Shown: one piece after another, positions 51,781-60,413 of the stretch
How positions within the stretch are numbered: the stretch's first letter is position 1
How the letters are laid out: each line of letters starts with the position of its first letter
Assembly: GCA_019638615.1 (NCBI GenBank)
Contig: JAHBTL010000006.1
Span: 62,001 to 126,000, forward strand
DNA length: 64,000 bases
Direction: 5' to 3'
From: Chitinophagaceae bacterium
Lineage (GTDB): Bacteria > Bacteroidota > Bacteroidia > Chitinophagales > Chitinophagaceae
The notes under the pieces: generated by a model
What the model saw: the letters and a program-made list of their open reading frames with translations, nothing else
What the model was told of the DNA's origin: nothing
Databases searched by the model: none
Position numbers and translations under genes: made by a program

Positions 51781-51960
51781 GGGAAGGCCCGGGTTTGTGG
51801 TTTGAAGTTTCGGGTTTGAGGTTGATTGCTGTTGGCTATGGGCTGTCAGCCATGAGCTATGGGCTGCACCTGTAACCTGCAACTTGCAACCTGTATGAGC
51901 TGTCGGCTTTGAGTGTAACTATAAACAAATCAGAAATCAGCAATCCCCAAATCAGAAATC
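51781..51960. repeat. Word-like degenerate repeats between tig and clpP
   Basis: Phrases such as GGTTTGTGGTTTGAAGTTTC, GGCTATGGGCTGTCAGCCAT, CCTGTAACCTGCAACTTGCA and AATCAGAAATCAGCAATCCC fill the gap (311 bases in total between the two genes). They share words with 48541-48790 and 55846-55970. A long N-terminal extension of the clpP frame passes through this tract by chance. Confidence 0.6.
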
Positions 51961-51962
51961 TC

Positions 51963-53345
51963 CTAATGGTGATGATGCTGATGTTCTTCCTGAAGTTTGC
52001 GGAAGTCTTCCAGGCTGATTTCTTTTTCAGCGGGGGTAAACTGGCTTTCGGCTTTTTCAAATACTTTTTGAGAGATGATCCGGCGGTATGTATTTTCAAC
52101 CTGCTGCTTATCCTGCGCCAGGCGGTCAACATAGCTTCCCAGCCAGCTCATATCGCCCTGCATACCCGAAGCTCCGAAATAGTTCAAAACTTCCTGTGCA
52201 ATATGATCGCGGATTTCATCGGGAGAAACTTCGATGTTGTTATCCTTTACGATCTTGTCTGAGATCAATGTCCATTTTAACTGGTCCCTGAACGTAGGGA
52301 ACTCTTCTTCAACCTGCTCGGGAGTTTTGCGTTGTTCGGTACCGGCTTCCATCCAGCGCTTTAAAAAGCTCTCCGGAAAATCGATAGAGGTATTGTTGAG
52401 CAGTGCATGATATATTTCGTGATGCAGATGGTTGCGGCTTTGCGCATCCAGCCCTGCCTGTATACCTGCTTTGATCTCTTCACGGAAAGCTTCTTCGGTC
52501 GTAATATTTTCTTTATTGGGAAATACTTCCTTAAAGAATTCCTCATTCAGTTCTCTCTTTTCTACGAGGCCTATTTTGGTGATGGTTACTTTAAAGTATT
52601 TATTTAAAGCGTCCGCATCATTTTTATCCAGTCCGAGATCGCCGGCCAGCCACTCTCTTTCTTTTTCATCAAAGGCTGTTGAAAGCTGTAATACCACGCT
52701 GTCATCCTTCTTTTTGCCGATCAGGTTGGGTTTAAACGCGGCATTAAAATATTTTACCAGCAGCGAATTTTCTTTACTGATGCCGCCTTCTGTTGCATTG
52801 CCTTCAGCATCTGATTCTTCAAACTTAACATTCAGCACATCCTCATCGGTAGCAACGGTTTCCGGCTCGGTCATTTTACCATGACGCAGACGCAGGCGCT
52901 CTACTTCTTCCTCTACCAGCGATGGCTCTGCTTCTATTTTATAACGTACCACATTGGCCAAATTCAGGTCGGGCAATTCAAAAACGGGTTTCAGCCCCAC
53001 TTCAAAATTGAATGAATATTCAGATGGATTATTCATATCAATATTACGGGGGTCATTGTCGGCTCCGGGCAGGGGTTGCGCGAATATGTCGAGTTTTTCC
53101 TGGTCAAGGTAATCCAGCAATCCCTTTTCAATGCTTCTCAGCACTTCTTCGGTATACACTGCGGGACCGTGCATTTTTTTAATCATACCTGCAGGCACCA
53201 TACCCTTGCGGAAACCGGGTATATTGGCTGATTTGGCGTATTGCTTCAATGCCTTTTCAAACGTTGGCAGATAATCCTCTTTGGATACTGTAACTGTTAT
53301 TTTGTCGTTCAGTAAACCAATATTTTCCCTGGTAACGGTTGCCAT
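51963..53345 (-). CDS. tig: Trigger factor (ribosome-associated chaperone)
   Basis: The 460-residue chaperone binds nascent chains at the ribosome exit. The N-terminal ribosome-binding domain contains IPGFRKGMVP, matching the trigger-factor signature G-F-R-x-G-x-x-P. The middle region (about 150-250) replaces a canonical FKBP-type isomerase with the divergent form usual in Bacteroidota, and the C-terminal helical substrate cradle (about 270-445) follows. The protein ends in EEHQHHHH, a natural histidine tail. It is the first gene of the tig-clpP-clpP-clpX cluster, an order shared with many bacteria. A tRNA-Leu gene lies 69 bases upstream. Confidence 0.95.
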   Translation of the reverse strand: MATVTRENIGLLNDKITVTVSKEDYLPTFEKALKQYAKSANIPGFRKGMVPAGMIKKMHGPAVYTEEVLRSIEKGLLDYLDQEKLDIFAQPLPGADNDPRNIDMNNPSEYSFNFEVGLKPVFELPDLNLANVVRYKIEAEPSLVEEEVERLRLRHGKMTEPETVATDEDVLNVKFEESDAEGNATEGGISKENSLLVKYFNAAFKPNLIGKKKDDSVVLQLSTAFDEKEREWLAGDLGLDKNDADALNKYFKVTITKIGLVEKRELNEEFFKEVFPNKENITTEEAFREEIKAGIQAGLDAQSRNHLHHEIYHALLNNTSIDFPESFLKRWMEAGTEQRKTPEQVEEEFPTFRDQLKWTLISDKIVKDNNIEVSPDEIRDHIAQEVLNYFGASGMQGDMSWLGSYVDRLAQDKQQVENTYRRIISQKVFEKAESQFTPAEKEISLEDFRKLQEEHQHHHH

Positions 53346-53414
53346 AAATTATTAGAGTATTTTATTAACGGATGGTTCATTCAAACACAAATCCTGCCTG
53401 TTTTATCTGTTTTG

Positions 53415-53496
53415 TGCGGGTGGAGGGACTCGAACCCCCATGCCTCGCGGCGTCAGATCCTAAGTCTGATACGTCTGCCAATTTCGCCACACCCGC
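53415..53496 (-). tRNA. tRNA-Leu (anticodon UAG)
   Basis: The acceptor arms GCGGGTG and CACCCGC pair perfectly; the anticodon stem TCAGA/TCTGA encloses loop CTTAGGA with anticodon TAG; the long variable arm (CGCCGCGAGGCAT region) is class II, as for leucine; the T arm contains GGTTCGAGTCC. The discriminator is A, and CCA is not encoded. Confidence 0.96.
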
Positions 53497-53572
53497 TTGA
53501 AAATGAGCCTTTATTAACCAATGGCTAACCTGGCTTCCCATTTTTGGGACGGCAAAGGTAGTAGATTTTACT

Positions 53573-53580
53573 TAAATTTG
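53573..53580 (+). promoter_or_regulatory. Candidate -7 element of the RelA/SpoT gene
   Basis: TAAATTTG is an exact TAnnTTTG match that ends seven bases before the ATG at 53588, implying a leaderless or nearly leaderless mRNA. TTTTTG at 53541-53546 is too far upstream for ideal -33 spacing. Confidence 0.4.
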
Positions 53581-53587
53581 GATTTAT

Positions 53588-55831
53588 ATGAATACTGATG
53601 TTAAAGCGCCGGCATACAATCTTAGCGAAGAAGAAGAGAAGAAGGAGATTGTGCGCCAGTATCGCGCTCTTTTACGTTGCCTTAAACCTAAGCTGAAACA
53701 GGGAGACCGTGAACTGCTGCGACTGGCTTTCGAGATGGCCGCCGAAGCCCATAAAACCATGCGCCGTAAAAGCGGAGAGCCTTATATCCTTCATCCCATA
53801 GCTGTTGCACGCATTTGTGCCGAAGAAATAGGATTGGGCGTGCGTTCCACTATCTGTGCTTTATTACACGATACTGTGGAAGATACTGATTTGACCCTGC
53901 AGGATATAGAAAGGGCCTTCGGAAGCGAAATTGCCAGGATTATAGACGGGCTTACCAAAATAGCCAATGTAGTAGATACCAACTCCAGTCAGCAGGCGGA
54001 AAATTTCAAGAAAATATTGCTCACGCTCACCGATGATCCACGGGTTATTTTAATAAAGCTGGCAGACAGGCTGCACAACATGCGTACGCTGGACAGCATG
54101 AAGCGCGAAAAACAATTAAAAATTTCAAGTGAAACAGTATATGTATACGCGCCGCTGGCTCACCGCATGGGCTTGTATTCCATAAAAACCGAAATGGAAG
54201 ACCTGGCAATGAAATACCTGGAGCCCGATACCTATCGTGAAATTGCCAGGAAGCTTGCCGAAACCAAACGGGAAAGAACCAGATATATTAATGAATTTAT
54301 ACGACCTATTAAGGACGGGCTGGTGCGTGCCGGGTTAAAGGTAGAAGTATATGGCAGACCCAAGTCCATTCATTCTATATGGAATAAAATGAAGAAAAAG
54401 GGGGTGGCGTTTGAAGAAGTATACGACCTGTTCGCTATACGGGTGATCCTCGACTCCAGTCCTGAAAAAGAAAAAGAAGATTGCTGGAAAGCATATTCGA
54501 TGATCACGGATATGTATACCCCTTCGCCCGAGCGGTTACGCGACTGGTTGAGCAACCCCAAATCGAACGGGTATGAAGCCTTGCATACTACCGTAATGGG
54601 ACCGCAGGGAAAATGGGTGGAGGTGCAGATCAGGACCAAACGGATGAACGAAATTGCCGAAAAAGGATTGGCCGCTCACTGGAAATATAAGGAAGGCGCC
54701 AATGATGAGAATCGTTTTGACAAATGGCTTACGCAAATAAGGGAGGTTTTGTCGCAGGATGTAAATTCTATTGACTTTCTCCAGGATTTCAAGACTTCGT
54801 TCCTGGCAGAGGAAATTTATGTATATACCCCTAAAGGGGATGTAAAAATGCTGCCTGTGGGAGCTACTGCGCTCGACTTTGCTTTTTCGGTGCACAGTGC
54901 TGTTGGGTCAAAATGTATTGGCGCCAAAGTAAATCACAAACTGGTGCCTATTGGTCATAAGTTGCGCAGCGGCGACCAGATAGAGATCATTACCAGCAAC
55001 AAGCAAAAACCCAACGAAGACTGGCTGAACCTGGTGGTGACTACCAAGGCCAAAACAAAAATTAAGGACGCGCTGAAAGAAGAAAAAAGAAAAATAGGCG
55101 AGGAAGGGAAATATACGCTGCAACGGAAGCTCGAAGCAATAGGGGCGGCATCCAGCCAGGCAAATATTGAGGAAGTATCTAATTTTTACAAGCAGCCCTC
55201 GCCGCTGGACCTGTTTTACCAGATAGCGGTAAAGAATATTGACCTGAAAGAATTAAAAGACGAGTTCCAGGTGGCAGGAGATAAGCTGGTGGTGCCAAAG
55301 CCAGCAAAGCTGGCAGAGCCTGAAAGTAAGCCCGATACAGATCATGCAAAGCCTTCGCATAAAAAAGACAATGAACTGATCATTTTTGGTGAAAGCAGCG
55401 ACAAGATCGTGTATACACTTGCCAATTGCTGTAAACCCATACCAGGAGATGATGTATTCGGTTTTGTAAGTACCGGCAAAGGATTGATCATTCACCGGAC
55501 CAATTGCCCTAACGCCGCCAGGCTGATGTCAAATTTTGGTCACAGGGTGGTAAAAACAAAATGGGCGAAGAACAAAGAAATTTCCTTCCTTACCGGCGTT
55601 AAAATATTAGGATTGGATGATGTAGGTGTGATACATAAGATCACCAACCTGGTATCCGGCGAAATGAAAATAAACATAGCCGCCCTTACGGTGGAAGCCA
55701 AAGAAGGGTTGTTTGAAGGGAACGTGAAATTGTTCGTTCACGATAAAGAGGAGCTCGACGAACTGGTAGCCCGCCTTAAAAAACTGCCAGGTATTGAAGC
55801 CGTAGAGCGGTATGATACGGAGTTGGTATAG
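53588..55831 (+). CDS. rsh: Bifunctional (p)ppGpp synthetase/hydrolase (RelA/SpoT homologue)
   Basis: The 747-residue protein makes and degrades the alarmone (p)ppGpp. Domain order is standard: HD hydrolase with intact metal and catalytic residues (LLHDTVEDTD, His94-Asp95), synthetase (KSIHSIWNKM, DLFAIRVI and SNGYEALHTTV), TGS (about 395-460, VYTPKGDVKMLPVGATALDF), a conserved-Cys domain (LANCCKPIPGDDVFGF ... HRTNCPNA) and a C-terminal ACT domain (about 665-745). An intact HD motif argues for a two-way enzyme rather than a synthetase-only RelA. The gene is transcribed away from tig and its tRNA neighbour and has no obvious operon partner. Confidence 0.96.
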   Translation: MNTDVKAPAYNLSEEEEKKEIVRQYRALLRCLKPKLKQGDRELLRLAFEMAAEAHKTMRRKSGEPYILHPIAVARICAEEIGLGVRSTICALLHDTVEDTDLTLQDIERAFGSEIARIIDGLTKIANVVDTNSSQQAENFKKILLTLTDDPRVILIKLADRLHNMRTLDSMKREKQLKISSETVYVYAPLAHRMGLYSIKTEMEDLAMKYLEPDTYREIARKLAETKRERTRYINEFIRPIKDGLVRAGLKVEVYGRPKSIHSIWNKMKKKGVAFEEVYDLFAIRVILDSSPEKEKEDCWKAYSMITDMYTPSPERLRDWLSNPKSNGYEALHTTVMGPQGKWVEVQIRTKRMNEIAEKGLAAHWKYKEGANDENRFDKWLTQIREVLSQDVNSIDFLQDFKTSFLAEEIYVYTPKGDVKMLPVGATALDFAFSVHSAVGSKCIGAKVNHKLVPIGHKLRSGDQIEIITSNKQKPNEDWLNLVVTTKAKTKIKDALKEEKRKIGEEGKYTLQRKLEAIGAASSQANIEEVSNFYKQPSPLDLFYQIAVKNIDLKELKDEFQVAGDKLVVPKPAKLAEPESKPDTDHAKPSHKKDNELIIFGESSDKIVYTLANCCKPIPGDDVFGFVSTGKGLIIHRTNCPNAARLMSNFGHRVVKTKWAKNKEISFLTGVKILGLDDVGVIHKITNLVSGEMKINIAALTVEAKEGLFEGNVKLFVHDKEELDELVARLKKLPGIEAVERYDTELV

Positions 55832-55845
55832 GGGTATTGGAAATT

Positions 55846-55970
55846 TCTGATTTGATATTTGAGATTGCGGGTATTTGGAGCTCACAGTTTATTGTTTATA
55901 GTTTGAAATTGCTTAGATCATAAACTTTAAGCCATGAACCTCAAATCCTGATAGCTGATGACTCTTCAAC
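55846..55970. repeat. Word-like degenerate repeats after the RelA/SpoT gene
   Basis: TTTCTGATTTGATATTTGAG, AGTTTATTGTTTATAGTTTG and CATAAACTTTAAGCCATGAA occupy the gap before the next gene and share words with the tracts at 48541-48790 and 51781-51960. Confidence 0.55.
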
Positions 55971-56058
55971 TATTTACCATAAGTTTATCACGGTTCCTAT
56001 GTGGTTTTAGTGGAATTACGTAATCTTGTAGTAGTTTTTACCTAAACCCAACCCAGGA

Positions 56059-56706
56059 ATGAAGAGATATCTTTTACCGGGCTTTATTGCTATGGTGATA
56101 GCTATGCCCGCAATGACGCAGAACAATCCTGCCGTACAGGCAGAATTTCCAGGCAAAAGTCCCAGGCTTGCAGCCGCTATTCAAGGATATTTTACTTATC
56201 CCGGTCGGTTTGGAGTAAGTGTAGATGGAAAATTGATGTTCCGTGCCAATGCCAACAAAGAAGTTTATAATGAGTTTGTAATTACAGGCAAAGCCACACA
56301 CACACCTTCTATTAATGGTGGTAATTTCTTTTCTGCTTTTGATGGGAAAAAGTACAACAACATCAGCTCTCTTACGGCTTTGGCAGGATACCGGATAAAT
56401 TTCGGATTGCCCCGCCATTTAAGCACAAATATTGATGCCATTGGCGGAGGATTCATAGAGTTGAATGCAGGAGCATCCTATACACATCATATTGACGATT
56501 ATTATTATGAAACTTCTGTAAACAACGAAACGCCGGTCGCATATAAAACCAAACGTACATGGGCACCTTCGTTTTCAGGTGTAGCCGGTTATTCGGTAAG
56601 TAAACATCTTGATATTATTGTCTCTTATACTGGGGCCTGGCCTGCGCATAGTAAGGGAAAAGTATTGCTGTCTCTTGCGGGAGCAGGGATACAATATAAT
56701 TTCTGA
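56059..56706 (+). CDS. Outer membrane beta-barrel protein of unknown function
   Basis: The 215-residue protein has a signal peptide (LLPGFIAMVIAMPAMTQ) and alternating hydrophobic strands rich in Gly, Tyr and aromatic residues (FGVSVDGKLMFRAN, LTALAGYRINFG, GGFIELNAGASYTHH, APSFSGVAGYSVSK, LDIIVSYTGAWPA) ending in IQYNF, which fits a small barrel. No specific family is recognised. It is monocistronic, with 368 gene-free bases after it before the exopolysaccharide cluster. Confidence 0.78.
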   Translation: MKRYLLPGFIAMVIAMPAMTQNNPAVQAEFPGKSPRLAAAIQGYFTYPGRFGVSVDGKLMFRANANKEVYNEFVITGKATHTPSINGGNFFSAFDGKKYNNISSLTALAGYRINFGLPRHLSTNIDAIGGGFIELNAGASYTHHIDDYYYETSVNNETPVAYKTKRTWAPSFSGVAGYSVSKHLDIIVSYTGAWPAHSKGKVLLSLAGAGIQYNF

Positions 56707-57074
56707 ATTACGGATACAAAGCTTACTGGAGTAATATGAAGAAAGGTAAAGTATAGTAGAATCGGGGTCTGTAAGACACGCATTTTCTTCCTCCTGACTG
56801 TGCCAATAAATATTTTATGGGATCCTATTAAAAAAATAAACATTTGATAAGTTCTTTTAAATTATTAAAATAATAGACTGAATCATGTATCTTTGTCCCT
56901 GCTATATGCACTTCAGAGGCATGAATTTCCCCTAAATCCTGCCTATAAATTCCGTAGAGAGACAGTATTCTTGCCATTAGATAGTACAATAAAATTTAAT
57001 AAATTCAGTTTAGGCCTGTGAAAATAATGGAGATAGTACATCCATGAATGGCATGTTCTGTATAAACAAAATCT
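56707..57074. other. Gene-free region before the exopolysaccharide cluster
   Basis: No reading frame of interest is present. The only regulatory sign is an exact -7 match (TATCTTTG, 56888-56895), which would give the cluster an untranslated leader of about 175 bases. No obvious intrinsic terminator or known riboswitch is seen within it. Confidence 0.5.
56888..56895 (+). promoter_or_regulatory. Candidate -7 element of the exopolysaccharide cluster
   Basis: TATCTTTG matches TAnnTTTG exactly. The ATG of the first cluster gene is at 57075, leaving a long leader, a feature also seen in Bacteroides capsule operons controlled by UpxY-type antiterminators. Confidence 0.4.
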
Positions 57075-57869
57075 ATGAAAGAAAAATTCAACGTTTTTCT
57101 CTTTTTCGTCGTAATTACTTTTATGTGTTTTTGTTCATGCGTAGACACTAAAAAGGCCGCCTATTTCTATGGCATACGAGATACTGCCATTATTTCCCCA
57201 TACAGTGCTATTCCGGAGCCCGTAATTACCAGGAATGATGTTTTAACGATATCGGTAAGCAGTGCCAACCCTGAAGCGGATATACCATTTAATACACCGA
57301 ATACAATGTCTACTGCCCATGGAGGCAATCTTGGAGCATTAGCAAGTCAAACTTCTGGTTATCTTGTAAATGCTGAGGGTAAAATTCAGTTTCCGGTATT
57401 AGGAAACGTGCAAGTAAGTGGGATGACAAAAAATGAGATAAAGGAAATGCTAACAAGAGAGTTATCGGAAAGGAAGTTATTGAAAGATCCCATTGTAAGT
57501 ATACGCATTATCAACTTTAGGGTAACTATCATGGGGGAGGTAAGAAACCCCAGCGTAGTAACGGTGCCCAGTGAGCGTATGTCGTTGCTGGAGGCTTTGG
57601 GAATGGCAGGCGATTTGACTGTGTTTGCCAAAAGAGAAAACGTTTTATTGATACGCGAAGAAAATGGCGAAAAAGTAGTAAGGCGTATTAATCTTAATTC
57701 GCAGGAGTTGTTTAATTCGCCTTATTATTATCTCAAGTCAAACGATATTATATATGTGGAGCCTAATGCAGCCCGTTTAAGCAGTGCAGAGAGGTCGATG
57801 CAACTGGCACCTATCATATTAAGCAGTGTGTCTGTACTGGCCGTAATTATTGGAATTGTTTTAAGGTAA
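57075..57869 (+). CDS. Polysaccharide export outer membrane lipoprotein (Wza type)
   Basis: The 264-residue protein has a lipoprotein signal (FFVVITFMCFCSCVDTKK, Cys at about residue 23), then the poly-export domain (VITRNDVLTISVSSANPE) and SLBB-like segments (GYLVNAEGKIQFPVLGNVQVSG; PSVVTVPSERMSLLEALGMAGDL, read here as separate strands), and a final hydrophobic helix (IILSSVSVLAVIIGIVL) like the Wza barrel helix. It forms the outer-membrane exit for capsule or exopolysaccharide. It precedes the Wzc-type gene by 36 bases. Confidence 0.93.
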   Translation: MKEKFNVFLFFVVITFMCFCSCVDTKKAAYFYGIRDTAIISPYSAIPEPVITRNDVLTISVSSANPEADIPFNTPNTMSTAHGGNLGALASQTSGYLVNAEGKIQFPVLGNVQVSGMTKNEIKEMLTRELSERKLLKDPIVSIRIINFRVTIMGEVRNPSVVTVPSERMSLLEALGMAGDLTVFAKRENVLLIREENGEKVVRRINLNSQELFNSPYYYLKSNDIIYVEPNAARLSSAERSMQLAPIILSSVSVLAVIIGIVLR

Positions 57870-57905
57870 TTAAACTGAGTTAAGTTGACACCCAATCAAA
57901 AAAAT

Positions 57906-60263
57906 ATGCAGCAAGGAGAATTGATGCAAGACAACTACAAGAGACACAATGAAGGAAATGTGTTACAAAATTTGTTTGGGAAATACTTACCCTGGTGGCC
58001 ACTTTTTGCTGGACTGTTTCTTCTCGGTTTAGCAGGGAGCTGGCTCTATATTCGGTATGCCAAATCTCTTTACGAATCTTCTGCCAGCCTGTTATTGAAG
58101 GACGATAAAAAAGGACTCGATGACAGCAATATCATGGAGTCGCTGAACTTTTTTGGTTCTAAGAAAATTGTGGAAAACGAAATTGAAGTCATTAAGTCTC
58201 GGTCGATAGCCAAGGAAGTAGCTAAAAAACTGCGGTTATATGCTCCTATAAGAAAAAAGGGGCGAATCAAGGACATTTCGGCGTATACATTTTCACCAGT
58301 AATAGTAGAGGCTTTAAATGTGGATTCAATCAAATCGTCGCATGATGAGAAAATATATTTTTCCGTAGATAGCATTGAAGCAGGTATTAAAGTAAATGAT
58401 AGAATTTACTGCATTGGAGATTGGATGGAAACACCCTTTGGTATTGTGAGGTTTCAGCCTAATCCATATTACAATGTACCTGAAAAAGATGAGGAAGACA
58501 AAGACGACAAGCCGCTTTTTTATTTCACAATTTCCAGCATTAAGGCAACAGCCAATGCCCTGCTTGACGGTATCGGAGTGTCTGCCAGCAGCAAGCAATC
58601 TACTGTTATTAATCTTACATACAGGGATGAAGTGTCTAAACGGGCGGATAATATTTTGAACGAATTTATTGCTGCGTACAACAGGGCGGCGGTAAACGAT
58701 AAAAACGTGCTGGCTGCTAACACCTTGGCATTTGTAGAAGATAGGTTGAGATTTGTAGTAAATGACCTGGATTCTGTAGAACAACGCCTGGAGCGGTTTA
58801 AAACACACAACCGCATTGTGGATATAAGTGAACAAGGGCGACAATTCCTGCAGAATGTGTCACTTAATGATCAAAAAGTGGAAGAAATGAATATGCAGAT
58901 GTCTGTGCTTAATCAGGTCGAGGAGTACGTATTGAGCAAAAATAAAAGCGGGGCGATTGTACCGTCAACGGTAGGTGTTGCGGATCCTGTATTAAGTAAG
59001 CTGCTTGATCAGTTATACGAGTTGGAGACGCAGTATGAAAAGTTGAAAGCTACTACAGCCGAAAATAGCCCTCTGCTGATGTCAGTAACAGAACAATTGA
59101 GAAATATTCGTCCCAATATACTGGAGAATATTAAGAACCAGAAACGAAATCTCGAGGCTGGTAAAAACAACTTAATTGGAACTGTAAATAATTATAGCAC
59201 TATGCTTCAAAGGTTGCCTAGTACGGAAAGAAAGCTATTAGATATTAGTAGGCAGCAATCTATTAAAAATAGTATATACACTTTCTTACTGCAGAAGCGC
59301 GAGGAAACAATGTTATCGTATGCGTCTGCAGTGGCTGACAGCCGTATAATAGATATAGGAGAATCTACTGATAAGCCTGTAAGCCCTAGAAAAATAATTG
59401 TGCTTGCTGTGGCTATGGCGCTTGCAATGGGCGTAGGCATTGGATTTGTTGAAATAAAGGACCTGATGAACCGAAATGTATTAGCTAAAACGGAAATTGA
59501 AAGATATACTCAAATTCCCATTATCGGTGAGGTTTCGCTTGACAAGTCAGGAAATCCGCTGGTAATAGCAGAGGGTAAGAGGAGTTTTATTGCTGAACAA
59601 TTCAGGCAACTCAGAACTTCGTTGGGTTACCTGGGCATTAACTCCCGTAGAAAAAAGATTCTTGTTACTTCTTCTATTTCTGGCGAAGGGAAAAGTTTCA
59701 TCTGTGCCAATCTTGGTATAAGCTTGGCTTTAATAGATAAGAAAGTAGTATTGATCGAGCTTGATTTGCGTAAGCCCAAACTAAGCCAGTTGTTTAACAT
59801 TCCCAGACACTCCGGAATTTCAAATTATCTTATTTCCGAAAAAGAGGCTGAGGATATTATAAAAAGTACCGGAACGTCTAACCTGTTTATTATTCCTTCA
59901 GGGCCTGTTCCACCTAATCCATCTGAGTTGATACTTAACGGCAGGCTTCAGGAGTTGTTACAGTACCTCGAAAAACATTTTGATTACATAATTATTGATA
60001 CGGCTCCTGTAAATCCTGTTACTGATGCTCATATTATTTCTCCTATGTGCGATGCTACACTTTTTGTAATTCGCCAGGGATATACTCCCAGGGTGCATTT
60101 ACAAAGACTGGATGAGCAGAGTAGGTTACAGGGCTTGAAAAATGCTGCTATAGTATTTAATGGCATTAAAGCCAGTAAGTTTAGCAGTTATGGCTATGGC
60201 TATGGTTATACCGAAGATGAGCCAGCGAACAAGGTAAAAAAGAAGATAAAATTTGAAATATAA
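57906..60263 (+). CDS. Wzc-type polysaccharide co-polymerase and tyrosine autokinase
   Basis: The 785-residue protein has two transmembrane helices (about 30-50 and near 500) around a large periplasmic Wzz domain with a coiled-coil (about 250-400), then a cytoplasmic BY-kinase: Walker A SSISGEGKSF, Walker A' LIELDLRKPK, Walker B IIIDTAPV and a C-terminal tyrosine cluster (SSYGYGYGYTE). It controls chain length and export through cyclic autophosphorylation with the Wza-type protein. The frame opens with TTG at 57885; I choose ATG 57906, and a further ATG at 57924 has a GGAG-type ribosome-binding site. Confidence 0.94.
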   Translation: MQQGELMQDNYKRHNEGNVLQNLFGKYLPWWPLFAGLFLLGLAGSWLYIRYAKSLYESSASLLLKDDKKGLDDSNIMESLNFFGSKKIVENEIEVIKSRSIAKEVAKKLRLYAPIRKKGRIKDISAYTFSPVIVEALNVDSIKSSHDEKIYFSVDSIEAGIKVNDRIYCIGDWMETPFGIVRFQPNPYYNVPEKDEEDKDDKPLFYFTISSIKATANALLDGIGVSASSKQSTVINLTYRDEVSKRADNILNEFIAAYNRAAVNDKNVLAANTLAFVEDRLRFVVNDLDSVEQRLERFKTHNRIVDISEQGRQFLQNVSLNDQKVEEMNMQMSVLNQVEEYVLSKNKSGAIVPSTVGVADPVLSKLLDQLYELETQYEKLKATTAENSPLLMSVTEQLRNIRPNILENIKNQKRNLEAGKNNLIGTVNNYSTMLQRLPSTERKLLDISRQQSIKNSIYTFLLQKREETMLSYASAVADSRIIDIGESTDKPVSPRKIIVLAVAMALAMGVGIGFVEIKDLMNRNVLAKTEIERYTQIPIIGEVSLDKSGNPLVIAEGKRSFIAEQFRQLRTSLGYLGINSRRKKILVTSSISGEGKSFICANLGISLALIDKKVVLIELDLRKPKLSQLFNIPRHSGISNYLISEKEAEDIIKSTGTSNLFIIPSGPVPPNPSELILNGRLQELLQYLEKHFDYIIIDTAPVNPVTDAHIISPMCDATLFVIRQGYTPRVHLQRLDEQSRLQGLKNAAIVFNGIKASKFSSYGYGYGYTEDEPANKVKKKIKFEI

Positions 60264-60413
60264 GTCGCTTTCGTGAAATATCACAAATGAACTTAGTAAG
60301 GTTAAACCGATATTCTGCAAAAACCAACTTTTCATAATACGTATTGTATTAATGAAAGTAGCGAAGCTTGTATCCTTGGAGAAAACCTATTTTTTAATCT
60401 GTAATTCGTGATT

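Noticed and set aside
50959-51882. Long ClpP reading frame of 307 residues
   Set aside because: The N-terminal 77 residues are encoded by non-coding DNA that includes word-like repeats; the conserved ClpP start is at 51651.
51963-51990. Histidine tail of trigger factor as vector or assembly contamination
   Set aside because: The tail lies in continuous native sequence with normal flanking genes and no linker or cloning-site sequence.
56707-57074. Riboswitch in the long leader of the exopolysaccharide cluster
   Set aside because: No known aptamer signature was recognisable by eye; only the promoter-like element is supported.
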